From: Adiantum capillus-veneris
Taxonomy: Eukaryota; Streptophyta; Polypodiopsida; Polypodiales; Pteridaceae
DNA length: 64,000 nucleotides
Assembly: GCA_014529385.2 (NCBI GenBank)
Contig: CM043942.1
Span: 51,524,774 to 51,588,773, forward strand
Direction of reading: 5' to 3'
The position numbers and the translations under genes are program-made. The notes below the pieces were generated by a model. It saw only the letters and a list, made by a program, of their open reading frames with translations, was not told where the DNA came from and did no database searches. Below, piece by piece: positions 11,814 through 23,122 of this stretch. Within the stretch, counting starts at the first letter, position 1. The number at the start of each line of letters is the position of its first letter.

Positions 11814-12626
11814 ACATTCCGGAGTTTATAATCAAGGTAGGCTGCACAAAAAAAGAAGCTCGCATATAAAATGCACGCAACATAGTTTGCCAACCCCAAA
11901 GCCTACTAGAACATTCATGCTCATTAGTAGCAAACAATTTCATGGTCACCTAGATCAAATGGCCATAAAACACATGCTACAACTTCATAAAGTTAAAGCA
12001 CCCAAGTTAATGTTTCCGACATCAAACCATGGAATATATATGCCATCTATTCCCCTTGGAAATAAAAAATAGTATTCACAAATACCATATATAGAGTCTC
12101 CTCACTCATCATATCATGTACATCATCCTTTACCATCCCCTTAAAAATGGCATCAACCTTTTCATCAAGCATCATCATATACTTATGCATAACCAAATCA
12201 TATTCTTCACCCATTAAAAAAAAATCATTCATTTCAAAAGTGTCCAGCTTAAAGGTAAGACATCTTCTACACATAGCTTAATCTCCTTAGCAAAAGAGGA
12301 TCTAGAAAGTTACCATGAACCATATTATCATTACGCATCAAATTACATTTCCATGGCTTCCCACATAGCCTCAAGAACCATCTTATGCACTTCATCATTG
12401 ACAGCATGGCTACCTACATCATCATAGATAGAATCATGAAATTACTTATGGATAGTCTCCTCATTCCAAGGTCCACAGCATGTTCAATAGCAACATCATT
12501 TTTTGTCGTAGACCCAACCATACAATATACTTGAGAAGCCTCTTCTTGGGTATAATCCTCTTGCACATGAAAAGCTTTGTTGATGTGCAAGTCCTTTTCA
12601 ACTAAAACATAAAGGAGAGGGGCAAT
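11413..12626. other. Noncoding, with (TC)n at 11763-11813
   Basis: No gene called. A second TC tract (11763-11813) is interrupted by TCTTC steps. The minus strand at 12047-12274 keeps a 75-codon frame rich in Met, Asp and Glu without a recognisable motif. It may belong to the same decayed unit as 12627-13330. Confidence 0.4.
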
Positions 12627-13330
12627 CTATATCCACTTTAGCATCATACAAGCTCCTCTTCCAATGCACGTGCATACAGTAGACATGACATTTATGGCAT
12701 CCATATCTTGATTCTCATCATGATCCTTTTTTGGAACTTCACTAATTTCATTCTTTTCCTTTCCATTCATTTTCACATCCATCGAAACATCATCTTTGCC
12801 ATGTGAAGCACCATTAAGTGGAAAAGACAACAAGGATGACATGATTTGTACATTCTTCTTATCATCTTTCTCCTCATTATATGCTTGTTGTTCTTTTGCA
12901 AGACAAACACCATGATATAATATTGAATTAGAGGCTCTCTTTGTATATACATCAATGCATGGAGAAACCTTTGGCTTCACATCACATGCAATCCAAGCCC
13001 TCTCAATCTCTCTAGTGTCCATTCCTCATACTTTGCAACCTTTACTACATCCTCAAATGTAAGCCACCTTTTTAGCTCAACTTTGAATCTCAAATCAGCC
13101 CTTAAGATTAGCATAAACATGGTCAATTCAAGCATAAGAGGAGGACTCATTTCTTAAAACATTACAACATTTTCTCCATAACTCATTAAACTACCTCACA
13201 TGCATATCCATTGTTTTATGTTCACCTTGCATAAGGCTCTTGACACAAATACCTACCTTCTCTAGATCCTTACCTTCTTAAACCTCTCAAGAAAATCCTT
13301 CTTAATTGCACTGTCAGTCATCACCATGGA
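12627..13330 (-). pseudogene. Decayed gag-like remnant (tentative)
   Basis: On the minus strand, 13330-13100 gives pieces reading KKDFLERFKK and then LILRADLRFKVELKRWLTFEDVVKVAKYEEW. These have the look of the distal capsid region of plant Ty3-type Gag. A frame of 131 codons with an acidic, lysine-rich composition follows (13022-12627). Several stops and shifts intervene. No LTR, protease or RT is visible nearby, so the assignment to a retroelement rests on resemblance alone. It could equally be a decayed host gene. Confidence 0.3.
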
Positions 13331-14199
13331 GATCGAGATGATTTCAACTACAATTTATATTCATTGTACCATGTCCTTGCATTCTCTTTCAAGCAAAAAG
13401 TATATATATATTCAACATAACCAATGGATCTTCTTGATTTGTAATCAAACAAGAAAACTCCATCTTTTCAATGAATGCATCAACATCCTCGCCTACATTA
13501 CCATAAAAAATTGAAAATTCTGCTATCACATCAATCAAAACCTATAACTTGAAGGTCACGTGAAAGAGTTTTGCGGTGGAGGGCATCAAAACATTGTTAA
13601 GAAAACAAGAACAAGGGGCACCTCTACAACAATGTATCCCAATAGTCCTCAATATGCAAATTCATCACCACAAACCATATCAAAATAACTCCACAAAACC
13701 ACAAGTCAAAGACAAGTGATCCCGTGGGAATTTACAAGCACATGCCAACTTAGAAGACCACCATGGAAACTAGGAAGAAGCACCTGCCCTAGCATGGATT
13801 TACACCACATACCAACCAATGCACTTGAAAAAAGATCTTCTCCATTTTGAAAAACCATAATTTCAAATTTTACATATGTCACAAAGCATGTAAGCTTTCA
13901 CAACTTGCTCTAGATCAAATTGCATGCAGGCTACCATATCATGTACCCTGCAGGGAACATACTATAGCTTCTAAAAAACAAATCCAAAAGGGATGCTTTC
14001 AAGGTTTTAAAAATTCTAATTTTTTTACAACAAATTTTTGAAGATGTCAATGTTTGAATCTATGCATTACTATGTGAAAAATTGATGCAAACAACAGGCT
14101 ATATAGCACTACTACATAGAGAGAAGTTAGTTGAGGGCAAAAGAATTATAACGACAAAAAAAACTACAAAATTTTGATAATAAGATACCACAGTGCTTG
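13331..14199. other. AT-rich noncoding stretch
   Basis: No motif-bearing frame, repeat or element end seen. The 64-codon plus frame at 13847-14041 is unremarkable. Confidence 0.4.
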
Positions 14200-14860
14200 C
14201 TTAAAACTCACATCTCATATACATAGATTAGGAGCATATAAAAAAAAATTCAAACTGCACACACTTGCCCCTATAACGGCTGACCTACTAGCTGGGTGAC
14301 TTGACGCACATGTACATGTGCCTAACATACCAAGCTAAAAAGGCCACAAACTAAACTCATAAAGACTCTCATATAATTCCATGGCATCACCATATCTACG
14401 ATAAGTACAAAAAATGGATCTTCAAAATAGACGTTTAGGTTTTTGGTTGAAAAATTGTAAAACCGGATGTCTACTATAGTTTCTTCTTGGTCACTCAAGT
14501 TATCAGAGCATTCATTGTCTACGTCATCCTCTTAAAACTCACATCTCATATACATAGATTAGGGGCATATAAAAAAAAATTCAAACTGCACACACTTGCC
14601 CCTATAACGGCTGACCTACTAGCTAGGTGACTTGACGCACATGTATATGTGCCTAACATACCAAGCTAAAAAGGCCACAAACTAAACTCATAAAGACTCA
14701 TATAATTCCATGGCATCACCATATCTACGATAAGTACAAAAAATGGATCTTCAAAATAGACGTTTAGGTTTTTGGTTGAAAAATTGTAAAACCGGATGTC
14801 TACTATAGTTTCTTCTTGGTCACTCAAGTTATCAGAGCATTCATTGTCTACGTCATCCTC
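14200..14860. repeat. Tandem duplication, 331-bp unit
   Basis: Copy 1 is 14200-14530 and copy 2 is 14531-14860. Both start CTTAAAACTCACATCTC and end ACGTCATCCT. Only a few differences are seen (AGGAG/AGGGG, GCTGG/GCTAG, TGTACAT/TGTATAT, one 2-bp gap), so the duplication is recent compared with its surroundings. Confidence 0.9.
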
Positions 14861-15040
14861 TCGTGCAAAATGCTCCGAAGAGTCATAAAACTCTTCAACC
14901 TCTTGTTTGATCAATCTATCACCCCTAGGATGTTCTAAGGAAACCTTTCCTAGGATTGTATTGACCATAAAACACAAAACCACATCATATCCATCCTTAT
15001 CGTAGAATTTTGTTGTGGGACCATCTGAGATAGCACACAC
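14666..15040 (-). CDS. Unrecognised 124-codon frame, partly inside the duplicated unit
   Basis: The minus-strand frame begins MCAISDGPTTKFYDKDGYDV, with an acidic middle (EFYDSSEHFAREDDVDNECSDN) and a hydrophobic, aromatic C-terminus. The last two-thirds lie in the second copy of the 331-bp duplication; the first copy has lost the N-terminal part. I recognise no domain. The sequence could be a piece of a decayed retroelement polyprotein or a chance frame. Confidence 0.2.
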   Translation of the reverse strand: MCAISDGPTTKFYDKDGYDVVLCFMVNTILGKVSLEHPRGDRLIKQEVEEFYDSSEHFAREDDVDNECSDNLSDQEETIVDIRFYNFSTKNLNVYFEDPFFVLIVDMVMPWNYMSLYEFSLWPF

Positions 15041-16009
15041 ATCTAAGGTTTCTAGAATATGAGTCCATTACAATGGCTCTAATGCTTCCTTCGAGAAAGG
15101 TTCAGGAATATATATGTCATCTTCAAGTGCCCTTTCCAAAATACACTCTTCTCTTAAAAACTCTCCATCTGCTCTCGCGCTACCTACATTTGGTCACGTG
15201 GTAGCTATCTCGCCTTTGCTGCCAGCTATGTCCTCTTGTGCCCTGCCACCTGCCTCCTTTGTAAAATTTCCCTCGCCGTCCACCTACCAAGTTGCTTGCC
15301 ATCTGCCTATGACACCTGGTAGGTCTCTACTTTTCCACTTTGATCACAAAGAGGGTATCTTTTAAGATTCCTCCTAATTTAATACACTTCAAAATTGGAG
15401 CAACTTACTGACGTACTAATGGTGCACCTACTACAGGCTCTATCTTTAAAAAGTCCAATAGGTAGGAATACCCCCGCCCCCCAAAAAATAAAACAAAAAT
15501 CAATCTCATGCCGTATTCGTAACTCTACACATGAGGCTTCGTTGCAATCACCTATGCAAGAACATCTGTCGTCAGGTCAAAGCCATGACGCCACTATCGA
15601 AAAAATGCTAGAGCCGCTCGAATGCTGAGCGGGCTCATCAAGACCACTTTGGCCGCCATCTCTGGAGACTCAAACTCAATCTGATAATATCCTCTCCCGA
15701 GTAGCTGCACATCAGTGATCTTGCCCACTTCGGTGAGGAGTCAAGCTTGAAGTAGGTCCCTCACCTCGCCTCTGCAGGATCGAGCCAACAATCCTGCAAA
15801 TGACTGAGGTGGCTTGAAGCCGTTCCACCTCAGCCAATAAGCTCGCTTGTTTTTCTAGCGAAAGAGCAAGTCGAAGGGTCGACTCCGCGGTGTCGGACGA
15901 GGGGGCTGCTGTAGAGTCCCTCTGAGGTGAAGCTGAAGTCGTCATTCTATGTCTGATGCTGAAAAGAAAAGGGGTGGGTGAAGTCGAAGAAGACAAAGCA
16001 GCATGCGCG
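15041..16009. other. No clear gene
   Basis: Two modest frames (plus 15114-15365, minus 15712-15996) are low in complexity (Ser/Pro/Ala-rich) and lack motifs. The minus one contains a short helix-like stretch (LEKQASLLAEVERLQ) but no start context or neighbour that supports a gene. Confidence 0.4.
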
Positions 16010-16125
16010 AGAGAGGCTCAGTCCACCGCAGCGTGCCACCAACAAAGGGGGGGGGGGGGGGGGGGGGGGGCTGCAGCGTGAAAGAGGCTCAGCGTGCCAC
16101 CAGCAAGAGGGGGGGTGGGGTGGAG
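16010..16125. repeat. Imperfect tandem repeat with G24 run
   Basis: A unit AGAGGCTCAG...AGCGTGCCACCA...AAG plus G-run occurs twice. The first copy ends in an uninterrupted run of 24 G (16047-16070), the second in GGGGGGG-T-GGGG (about 16109-16120). Confidence 0.85.
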
Positions 16126-16189
16126 AGGAGGGATGGCGAGGGCGAAGCAACAGCAGGGAGCTCGGATCGCAATGGTGTACATTTATGTA

Positions 16190-16784
16190 AGAGCAAACAT
16201 CTAACCAGATATGTTTATATGGGTATACATGTGTGCACAGATACATATGTGGATATGGGAGTGTCTACACAAACGTTCGAATACAGCTTATGATAATAAG
16301 CATGCATATATTTCTATACACTATTGCATATATAGATATACATATCTGCATTTGATATACGCAACAGTTAAACTGTAGTTATTAATACATGTGTGTATAT
16401 ATGTATGTGTAAATGTCCCTACGCAAACACATGTATGTGAGAAAGAGAAAATATACACATAAATTTTGCACATACACACAGATACATATATGCACATATG
16501 TGTGCATGCATGAGTATGTGTTTAGGTACATAGAAAAATGCATACATCCACACATACACACATATCTACGTATGTATGTGTCTTTTCCATGTGTACACGG
16601 ATCTATCTACGTATGTATGTGTCTTTTACATGTGTACACGGATCTACGTATGTATGAATTCAAATATAATGGTACATATGTACAGAGAGCCATGACCATA
16701 TATGTTTCATTGTGAGCATCCAAGTGCATATTTTGGGAACCTGGGTTTCACACAAAACACAATTGCAAGTGGCCACAGGCAGGC

Positions 16785-16825
<41 letters not shown>

Positions 16826-16830
16826 AGAGA
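16190..16830. repeat. TATG/ACAT-rich simple sequence ending in (TG)n
   Basis: About 500 bp dominated by variants of TATGTGTG and ACATACAC, including two adjacent copies of an approximately 45-bp unit (ACATACGTATGTATGTGTCTTTT-like, about 16562-16660). A pure (TG)n run lies at about 16793-16824. The frames read through it are artefacts of simple sequence. Confidence 0.7.
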
Positions 16831-16892
16831 GATCAAAACAAACCAAATGAGCAGGGTCACTTATACGTTTCTCTCGAGGTAGCCAAATTGTA

Positions 16893-17450
16893 GGTGAAGG
16901 GAGTTGAACAATGCGACCGGTGTTCTCAGCAGCGGAGGGAAGACTAAAGAGCTTCTCTGCCAGTGCCTGCAGGGCCTGCTCGCCCCTTTCAAGACACTCC
17001 CGAGTTATCTCCTCCATGTCACAACAGGTGAATCAGGTGATGGTGCAAAAAACATAAATGTGGATGTGCAAACAGACGGGGAAGACAGCCCACTTGGAAT
17101 GGGGGAGGAAGTGATATTAGCATTTCATGCACCTGCTACGAGCAAATTACCCAGGTCCACGAAAACTTCATGTAGCTCCTCCATTCAAATGAAAACCATA
17201 AACCTAAGGCAGCTTGGTGACAGTGGCCAATGTCTGCCAAAAACCGGTAATGTATTTTAAACCGGGCCACATACTTGCTCACACCAAACCTATCTGTCAT
17301 ACTGGTGGTTCTTTTTTCCGATGGGATGCATCAACAGCGGATTACACTCCCATCGTCGATCCCTTGACTTCCTCAGTGTCACTTACGGACGAGGAAGTGC
17401 GGGCACAAAAGCAGGGGCGACTGAGGACGTCGAATGCTGAAAAGTAAACG
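16893..17450. other. Coding-like segment of unknown identity
   Basis: Both strands hold protein-like frames. The minus strand at 17017-16893 reads MEEITRECLERGEQALQALA and continues, as an amphipathic helix would. The plus strand has 16904-17260 and, shifted one frame, 17214-17447, which includes GGSFFRWDASTADYTPIVDP. I cannot say which is real. The minus frame could be a downstream exon of the coiled-coil gene at 18471-19157, which runs the same way. Confidence 0.25.
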
Positions 17451-18470
17451 AGGACAAAGGGGGGAGTAAACAAGAGCTTACTTTATAATGGTATTAGTTG
17501 GCAGATGTTTCAACAAACCACACACACCTGAATGGTTAGCTCGCCAAACAAGCATGAAGAGGATTTTGACTCTTGCAAGACATCTAGTGCATGCTGTATA
17601 GGTGCAGGAAATTTATTTTTGTTGAAAAATATGTGATGTTAGTGACAAACCTTGAAATTGTTTACAAGAAGACTTGAAATCTAGTAACTCTTGTTTGAGC
17701 ATCAAAATCAAAATTCAAGCTCAAATTTCATATTTGAATCCTCATACATACACACCACAACTGAGCTAGAGGAAGTTTTCGAGGTAAAATGGGATTCAAA
17801 GTGTCACATATGTATAGATACATATGTGTGTGTGTCCTTGTATGACTACATAACCTATTACCATACACACTAAAAGATCATAAACCAACACACCAACTTT
17901 CACAATCATATGCGTATAATACACCTCCGTATAATGCCCTCAAAGTGTTCAGCAAACAGTACATAGTCCGGCATGGTTAAAAACAACAAGAACTAAACAC
18001 ATAATTAAAATAAACAGCCTTTGTTATCAGGCATTGAGAAACTATATCCTAGAGAGCAGACACCAGCCTGCAAGTAAGTCCCTACACGCACAGAGTCCCA
18101 TATAACCATCCAGGTATATAGCTTCAAGCACTCAGACAATAAACAGCTCATTGGATTAACAGTAAACACCTGCAACCAGGCTTTTACATTTTGTATCCTC
18201 TCTACACAACCTGCATAATGTACCCTGAGGACTACCTGTCCTCAACATAAATCATTACGCATCACTGAACATCATCAGACCCAAAAAAAGTCCTCATCAC
18301 TCTACAGCGAGCCCATAGTCTCATGTACAGTATCATACGTACCATGACCACATTCAAACAGATCTACATCTGAACTCTTCAGCACGGCCTGTCCAATCAA
18401 TATATATAAAATGAATACAGGCAACATTCAAACAATAAACAAATAAAAGCAACAAGAGTAGCAGGTGTAC
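17451..18470. other. No gene seen
   Basis: Unremarkable sequence. If the minus-strand gene at 18471-19157 is real, this would be its intron or 3' region, because a donor-like AG|GTACAC falls at 18471/18470. Confidence 0.4.
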
Positions 18471-19157
18471 CTGGTAGACAGGTCTTCTTCAATGTCAAAC
18501 TTCGCCGCCTTTCCAATACAGAGAAATATTTGGACCTGTTCAGGCAACATAGGCCCTCTATGAAAATAAATTCTCCCATTGGCGGCCTGCAGTTCAGCCA
18601 ATTCTTTACCTGCGTGCACGTGCTGCGAAAGAATGTTGTATATAGTATGGCAGTGCGCTGCTTGCTTCCGCACATCTTGCAGTGGAATATTGGTGTGCTT
18701 CTCTACGCAAGCAGCCAAGTCCGGAGACCACTTGAGGATTTTTTCCCACAAAATGGAAGCTTTGTTTCCTTTAGCACGTGTATATGTTGCAAGGACCTCC
18801 TGCATTCTCTCGAACAACCCACGTGTATTGTTCAAACCCTTGGATCTAAGGAGGTCTACCTCCAAATATGCGATCTCCTTGTTCGATACTCAATGGCCTC
18901 CTTTTGATATTCAATTTCTTTCTGTTTCTGTTTCCAGACCTCCTCCTTCTGTTTCCAGGCCTCCTTCTCTAAACAGAACACGTCCATGAGGCCTTGAAAA
19001 AGTTCCTTCCCGGAACTTGTGACATGCGGCTCCAAGGCCGCGAGCAGCTGACTGGATGATCGCGGATGCAATTGACCACCGAGCTCCTGCTTATGGCAGA
19101 AGCCTCTTGAAGGATGCAGCAGGGCCCCCAGGCGGCGGATAACTTGCGAGACGCCAT
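18471..19157 (-). pseudogene. Coiled-coil protein gene, first exon(s), frameshifted; identity unknown
   Basis: The minus-strand ATG at 19157 opens a Ser/Arg-rich head (MASRKLSAAWGPCCILQEAS) that could be an organelle-targeting presequence. The frame then shifts near 19040 into a helical segment with KEAWKQKEEVWKQKQKEIEY (about 18985-18920). It shifts once more by one base near 18875 into a 110-residue cysteine- and histidine-bearing region (about 18865-18475). That region ends at a good splice donor, CCAG|GTACAC. No TE motif is present. A telo-box lies 22 bp upstream of the ATG. I do not recognise the family. The two shifts suggest a decaying gene or a captured fragment. Confidence 0.35.
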
Positions 19158-19178
19158 TCTCCTGCAGAAAAACGGTTC

Positions 19179-19187
19179 AAACCCTAA
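19179..19187. promoter_or_regulatory. Telo-box AAACCCTAA
   Basis: AAACCCTAA, followed by a second near copy (TCCCTAAAC), lies just upstream of the minus-strand ATG at 19157. Telo-boxes are frequent near the transcription start of plant translation and housekeeping genes. This supports a host promoter but does not prove it. Confidence 0.4.
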
Positions 19188-19261
19188 TCCCTAAACACGC
19201 TCTATCTCTATGAGAGTGAGAATATGTCCTCAAGAGACCAAACTGTCTCGGTACAAAAAAA

Positions 19262-19745
19262 AAAAAAGGGGGAAATTACCAAAATACCCCTATAATTTTT
19301 GGAAATTCCCAATATACCCCTCAAATTTCAAAAATTCCCAAAATACCCTTGTATCTATTTTCGTTGGATCTTCAAGATTTTTTAATCTTTATTCTTGTTT
19401 GACAATTGAGATCGGTTTTTGAGTGCTTAGCATGTAATTTTTTGCAAATCACCTCCCAAAAAAAAGGTAATTATGTCTAAAAATATTGAAGAAATTCATC
19501 TCCAAAGCCTACATAACCAACTCAATTAGCATCTCGTATGGTAGACAATCACTCTTCTTATGAAAAGCTACAAATTTTTTTGTTTTTGAAGAAATTTACT
19601 CTCACAATCAAGGGAATTTCGGAAAATTTGAAGGGCATTTTGGAAATTTATGACAAATTATGGGGGGTACTTTGGGAATTTTTGAAATTTGAGGGGTATT
19701 TTGGGAATTTCCACAAATTAGAGGGGTATTTTGGTAATTTTCCCA
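19262..19745. repeat. Inverted-repeat (foldback) element built of short units
   Basis: The left arm (about 19262-19355) and right arm (about 19650-19745) are near-perfect reverse complements over roughly 90 bp. Each arm is made of about three units of GGAAATTCCCAAAATACCCC plus TCAAATTT variants. The loop of roughly 300 bp is AT-rich. No transposase and no clear TSD are seen. It resembles a foldback element or MITE, and its transcript would form a long hairpin. Confidence 0.75.
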
Positions 19746-19844
19746 AATAAAAATGAAATAAAGAAAAATAAAAGCTAAATAGCTATTATCATGGTTCACA
19801 ACTGTTTAGGGTAGTACAATCCGAGTGTATGAACATCAATGTTC

Positions 19845-19925
19845 GAGGATATCCGGCATTGGGCTCTATTATCCGAGGATGTCCAGCATCGGGCGTTGTC
19901 CGAGGATGTATTGCATCGGTCACTA
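19845..19925. repeat. Three short tandem units
   Basis: Units of about 33 bp contain TCCGAGGATGTCCAGCATCGGGC-like sequence (CGAGGATAT / CGAGGATGT / CGAGGATGT). Origin unknown. Confidence 0.6.
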
Positions 19926-20089
19926 TAGAATATTGTCAATGTCCGCCATGGTAAGTACCTTTACTATCAAGCTAAAGTGATCCATATCATCTACTGTAAT
20001 CTCTGTCAATGTTGTGAAGTACCCCCAATTGTGGGCGTCTAGATCTCCCTAGCTCAGTAGCCTCTGGGCTTTGTTGTGTGGTCTGCCCC

Positions 20090-21235
20090 TCTGTCTGCCA
20101 GTAGGTGGTCTAAAGAATTTTGTAATCTACCTTGAGATTGTCTCTCTCCTGATCTCCAAAGTAGCAAAGTCAATGAAATCGCCCCTGTATCTCATGATAT
20201 ACAAGACAGGGACATATGTAATGTAGCTCTGTCTCAAGCTCCAAATGGCATAGCCGTCATATCCTATCCTCTGTAGATATCCCCCTAAACCTGCGAGTCT
20301 TGACCTCAAGCTGATGTGAAGAGGTGCGTAGGTGACCAATAGCGCACCGTATCCCCCGAGATAAATGTGTTTCCATGTAACTAGGTCTAGTCACAAACCC
20401 GTCCTCCGTCAGATGGAGAAGATTCTCTCTACAAAAAGCCATCTTCATGCCCACTCTCGTGTCGGCTAAATCCAAGTCCTCCTGGCATCGAGCTGAGATA
20501 GGTCATCCTGATGGACGAATGAGTTTGGCAATCTTTCTGCCCGTAATAGACATAGAGGGTGCACCATCCAAAGAATACTAGGCAATCTATCCATATTGAA
20601 AACCGTGCAACTAAACCATGATGTTATCTTTCCATACCAATGAGTAGTATCCCCTGCAATGCTAGCTGTCAGGAAGACTCAAAAGCTAAACGAGCATATA
20701 TGTGTCTGGGGAGGTCCCATAAATTGTTCAAAAAAGAAACTGATATGGTGAGTGCCTCGACCACAAGTGAAGATGCAGCCAGCCCTGCTCTGATAATCTC
20801 ATGTGGTACTAAAGCCTTAACTCTTATCATCCAAGAGATCATAGAAACCAAAGGCCTCTCCATACATCTCCACCCATCAGTGCTACCAGATCTGCTATTG
20901 TGGTCCATTGAATGTCCCCATATCTAGGCTCCATAAAGCATAACTAATGCTACTAAAGTATCAAAGAGCCATAGCTTTGTTTGAGGTTCTTGGAACGAAA
21001 CCTTCGAACACATCCTCTCTAATTTGCCTAGGGTAGCATATGCTCTGGTCAATCTCGTCTCAACTGCTCTCCTCGATGAAAACATTGGACCACTAAAGGC
21101 TATCCCAAGGTAAGTGTATGCATCTGTATACTTCACTGACTCCTGGCCATAAGAAAATGTGGATGTTGATCTCCTAACCCACTGCGGTGTGGTGAATTAA
21201 TACCATAACCTTGGTTTTGCCAAACAACAAACAAT
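20090..21235 (-). pseudogene. 5'-truncated L1-type LINE fragment (ORF2 C-terminal part)
   Basis: On the minus strand, 21136-20924 encodes the region after the RT active site, with YTYLGIAFSGP and FDTLVALVMLYGA as in plant L1 ORF2. It continues through a frameshift into 20908-20669. It ends with a C-terminal zinc-type motif (HLELETELHYICPC, read near 20255-20210 in one frame). The RT core and endonuclease are missing, as expected for 5' truncation. It differs from the LINE at 6734-11358. The right edge meets the copia fragment near 21235. Confidence 0.7.
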
Positions 21236-21537
21236 ACATTATCATGGGCAAACACATGTAATGGTCGGTGTTAGCGTCTAGTTGAGAACTTACTTAGGGC
21301 TAGCACATTAAGTTTTACCACCCCAGCAACCTCCCACTTAAAGGCCAATGTGCCTTTAAGTATGGGGTATAAAATATATATGTATGTACAATCATGTTAG
21401 AGTAGCCTATCTAGCTCTCGCCCATAAGTAGCTAGACCTTTGGTGAGAAGATCTACAGGGTTATCATCTATGTGCATCTTCACAAGCTCCATATGCTTGT
21501 CCTCAAGCACATCCTGAATGAAGTGGTACTTTACATA
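21236..21537 (-). pseudogene. Old Ty1/copia element, end of RNase H (piece 1 of 3)
   Basis: The minus strand encodes the final residues of copia RNase H (ending near TKGLA), then a purine-rich AAGTGGGAGG and probably the first bases of a 3' LTR. It continues in register, apart from the inserted chromovirus A and one copy of its target duplication, with 30136-31250. The left end is lost where the LINE fragment begins. Confidence 0.8.
21533..21537. repeat. TSD of chromovirus A, left copy (ACATA)
   Basis: ACATA abuts the 5' LTR of A, and ACATT (30136-30140) follows its 3' LTR, one mismatch. Using one copy puts the interrupted RNase H frame back in register, which independently supports the boundary. 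Confidence 0.75.
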
Positions 21538-23109
21538 TTTCATAAAATCTAATATCTACCTATTCCAAAAAGACTTTCTCATAATGAGCTGATCATTTAA
21601 TATGGGAGAGATAAATGGAAACAAGAGGTAGAATATAGACATGTGCTTACAGATCTATCTCAACAAGGGGCCAATGGTAAAGGGGCTCAAATGAGAGATG
21701 GTATGTCAAAGAGAAAGGCTACCAATGGAGCTTAGAAGACCTTAGGGTTAGCTTCATTAAAGACCTCCAAAGGTTAGTGTTAAAAGTTCTTGACCTAAGT
21801 TAGGGTTGAGCTTGAGGTGGGAATCCAGCCCGAGCTCGAGATGCTTGTCTTGCTTGAGGTGCTTGATTAAGGTGCTTGAGGTACTTGAGGTGCTTGAGGT
21901 GCTTGACTGCTGCATGACTAAGGTGCTTGCACATGCTTGCTTGAGATGCTTGTGGGAACACCCCCTAGTCCAAGTGCTTAGTCATGCTTGGTGACTAAGG
22001 TGCTTGATCAAAGCAAGTCAAAAATATCCCTACAAGAGGGGGTCGAGCCCTTTCCTAGGGGGTAGAGAGAGAACACACTCACACACTCAAGGTGAGCCCA
22101 AGCCTAGAGATGCAGCAAGGACACATGTCAAGACCCTACCCATGTTACCTTCATGAGGTGCTTGAATCCTATTGGTCAGGCTTAAAAGGGGTCCAATGAT
22201 AAATTACCACATTTATTTAATTTCTTTTGCATTTATCAAGTCCTCTCTCTCAAAGTGGAAAGGGGGGACCATTGTCCCAAGACTACCCTTGTTGCTTGAT
22301 ATGCACTAAGGCTGTGATTGGCCAGGCTTGAGGAGGTCCAATAAAATGCCTAGGAGTGCTAAAAGAGGGGATTGACCAAGGAAGCATGGGCCTAGCTTGC
22401 AAGGTATACTAACCCACACACTCTCACATTCACTCTCATTATGTGGTTGGCAAGTGCAAGAGCTCCATCTCCTTCTCTAACCTCCTTGAGAAGAGTGAGC
22501 CTACACTTAACCTCTCTGGCTATGGAGTGAAATCCAACCAAGAGACATGCTTCAAATCTTGAGCTTGCCATCTTCTTCATCTTCATCATTACTAAGCTAT
22601 TATGCTATGCTAAAGAAGAGTGATGATAAGTAAGGGAATAGCTCTTTCTCGTATACTACTTCTTCTTCCTCTTCCCTATCCTCACTCCATGCTAGCTCTC
22701 TCCACCTTCGAGGTGTTTGAGGTCTTTGGGACTGAGGCTTGGTCCAGTTAATGCTTTCTTCAAATATTATGCTATGCTAGTGGTGCATGAAGCTTTCCAT
22801 CTTCATAGCATCACTTAGGTCAAAAAGAACACATAAGATTGTATTGTATCAAGTCTCCTTTAATGGGAGAATCTATAATACAAATGCTATTGGAGGGGGG
22901 ACCCGGCTCCACATAAATCCGGTCCTCAATTTTTGTAATGTTCTCTAATTCTCTCTCATGCAAAAGTATTGTTCATGTCTAGTTAATTAATTGTTATGTT
23001 TATGTTGCTACCATTAATGAAGTTCACCCATTATGCTCTCAAAGTAATTTCAGGAAACACTTTCTCTTAATTCCGCTACTCTACAAGTTATTAGGCCATT
23101 TCTATTACA
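21538..23109 (+). repeat. 5' LTR of chromovirus A
   Basis: A 1572-bp copy of 28579-30135. The first two bases read TT, whereas the 3' copy keeps TG. It ends TTACA before the primer site. A minisatellite of CTTGAGGTG units lies at about 21834-22010. The two LTRs differ by substitutions and several gaps (for example a block near 22330-22370 absent from the 3' copy), indicating an older insertion than B. Confidence 0.88.
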
Positions 23110-23110
23110 T

Positions 23111-23122
23111 TGGTATCAGAGC
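23111..23122 (+). promoter_or_regulatory. Primer binding site of A, Met-tRNA type
   Basis: TGGTATCAGAGC follows the 5' LTR by one base. Confidence 0.88.

Noticed and set aside
16660-16893. Small His/Thr or Cys/Val repeat proteins
   Set aside because: They are read through the (TG)n tract.
21236-21537. Host gene with similarity to RNase H
   Set aside because: The sequence is colinear with copia RNase H and rejoins with 30136-31250.
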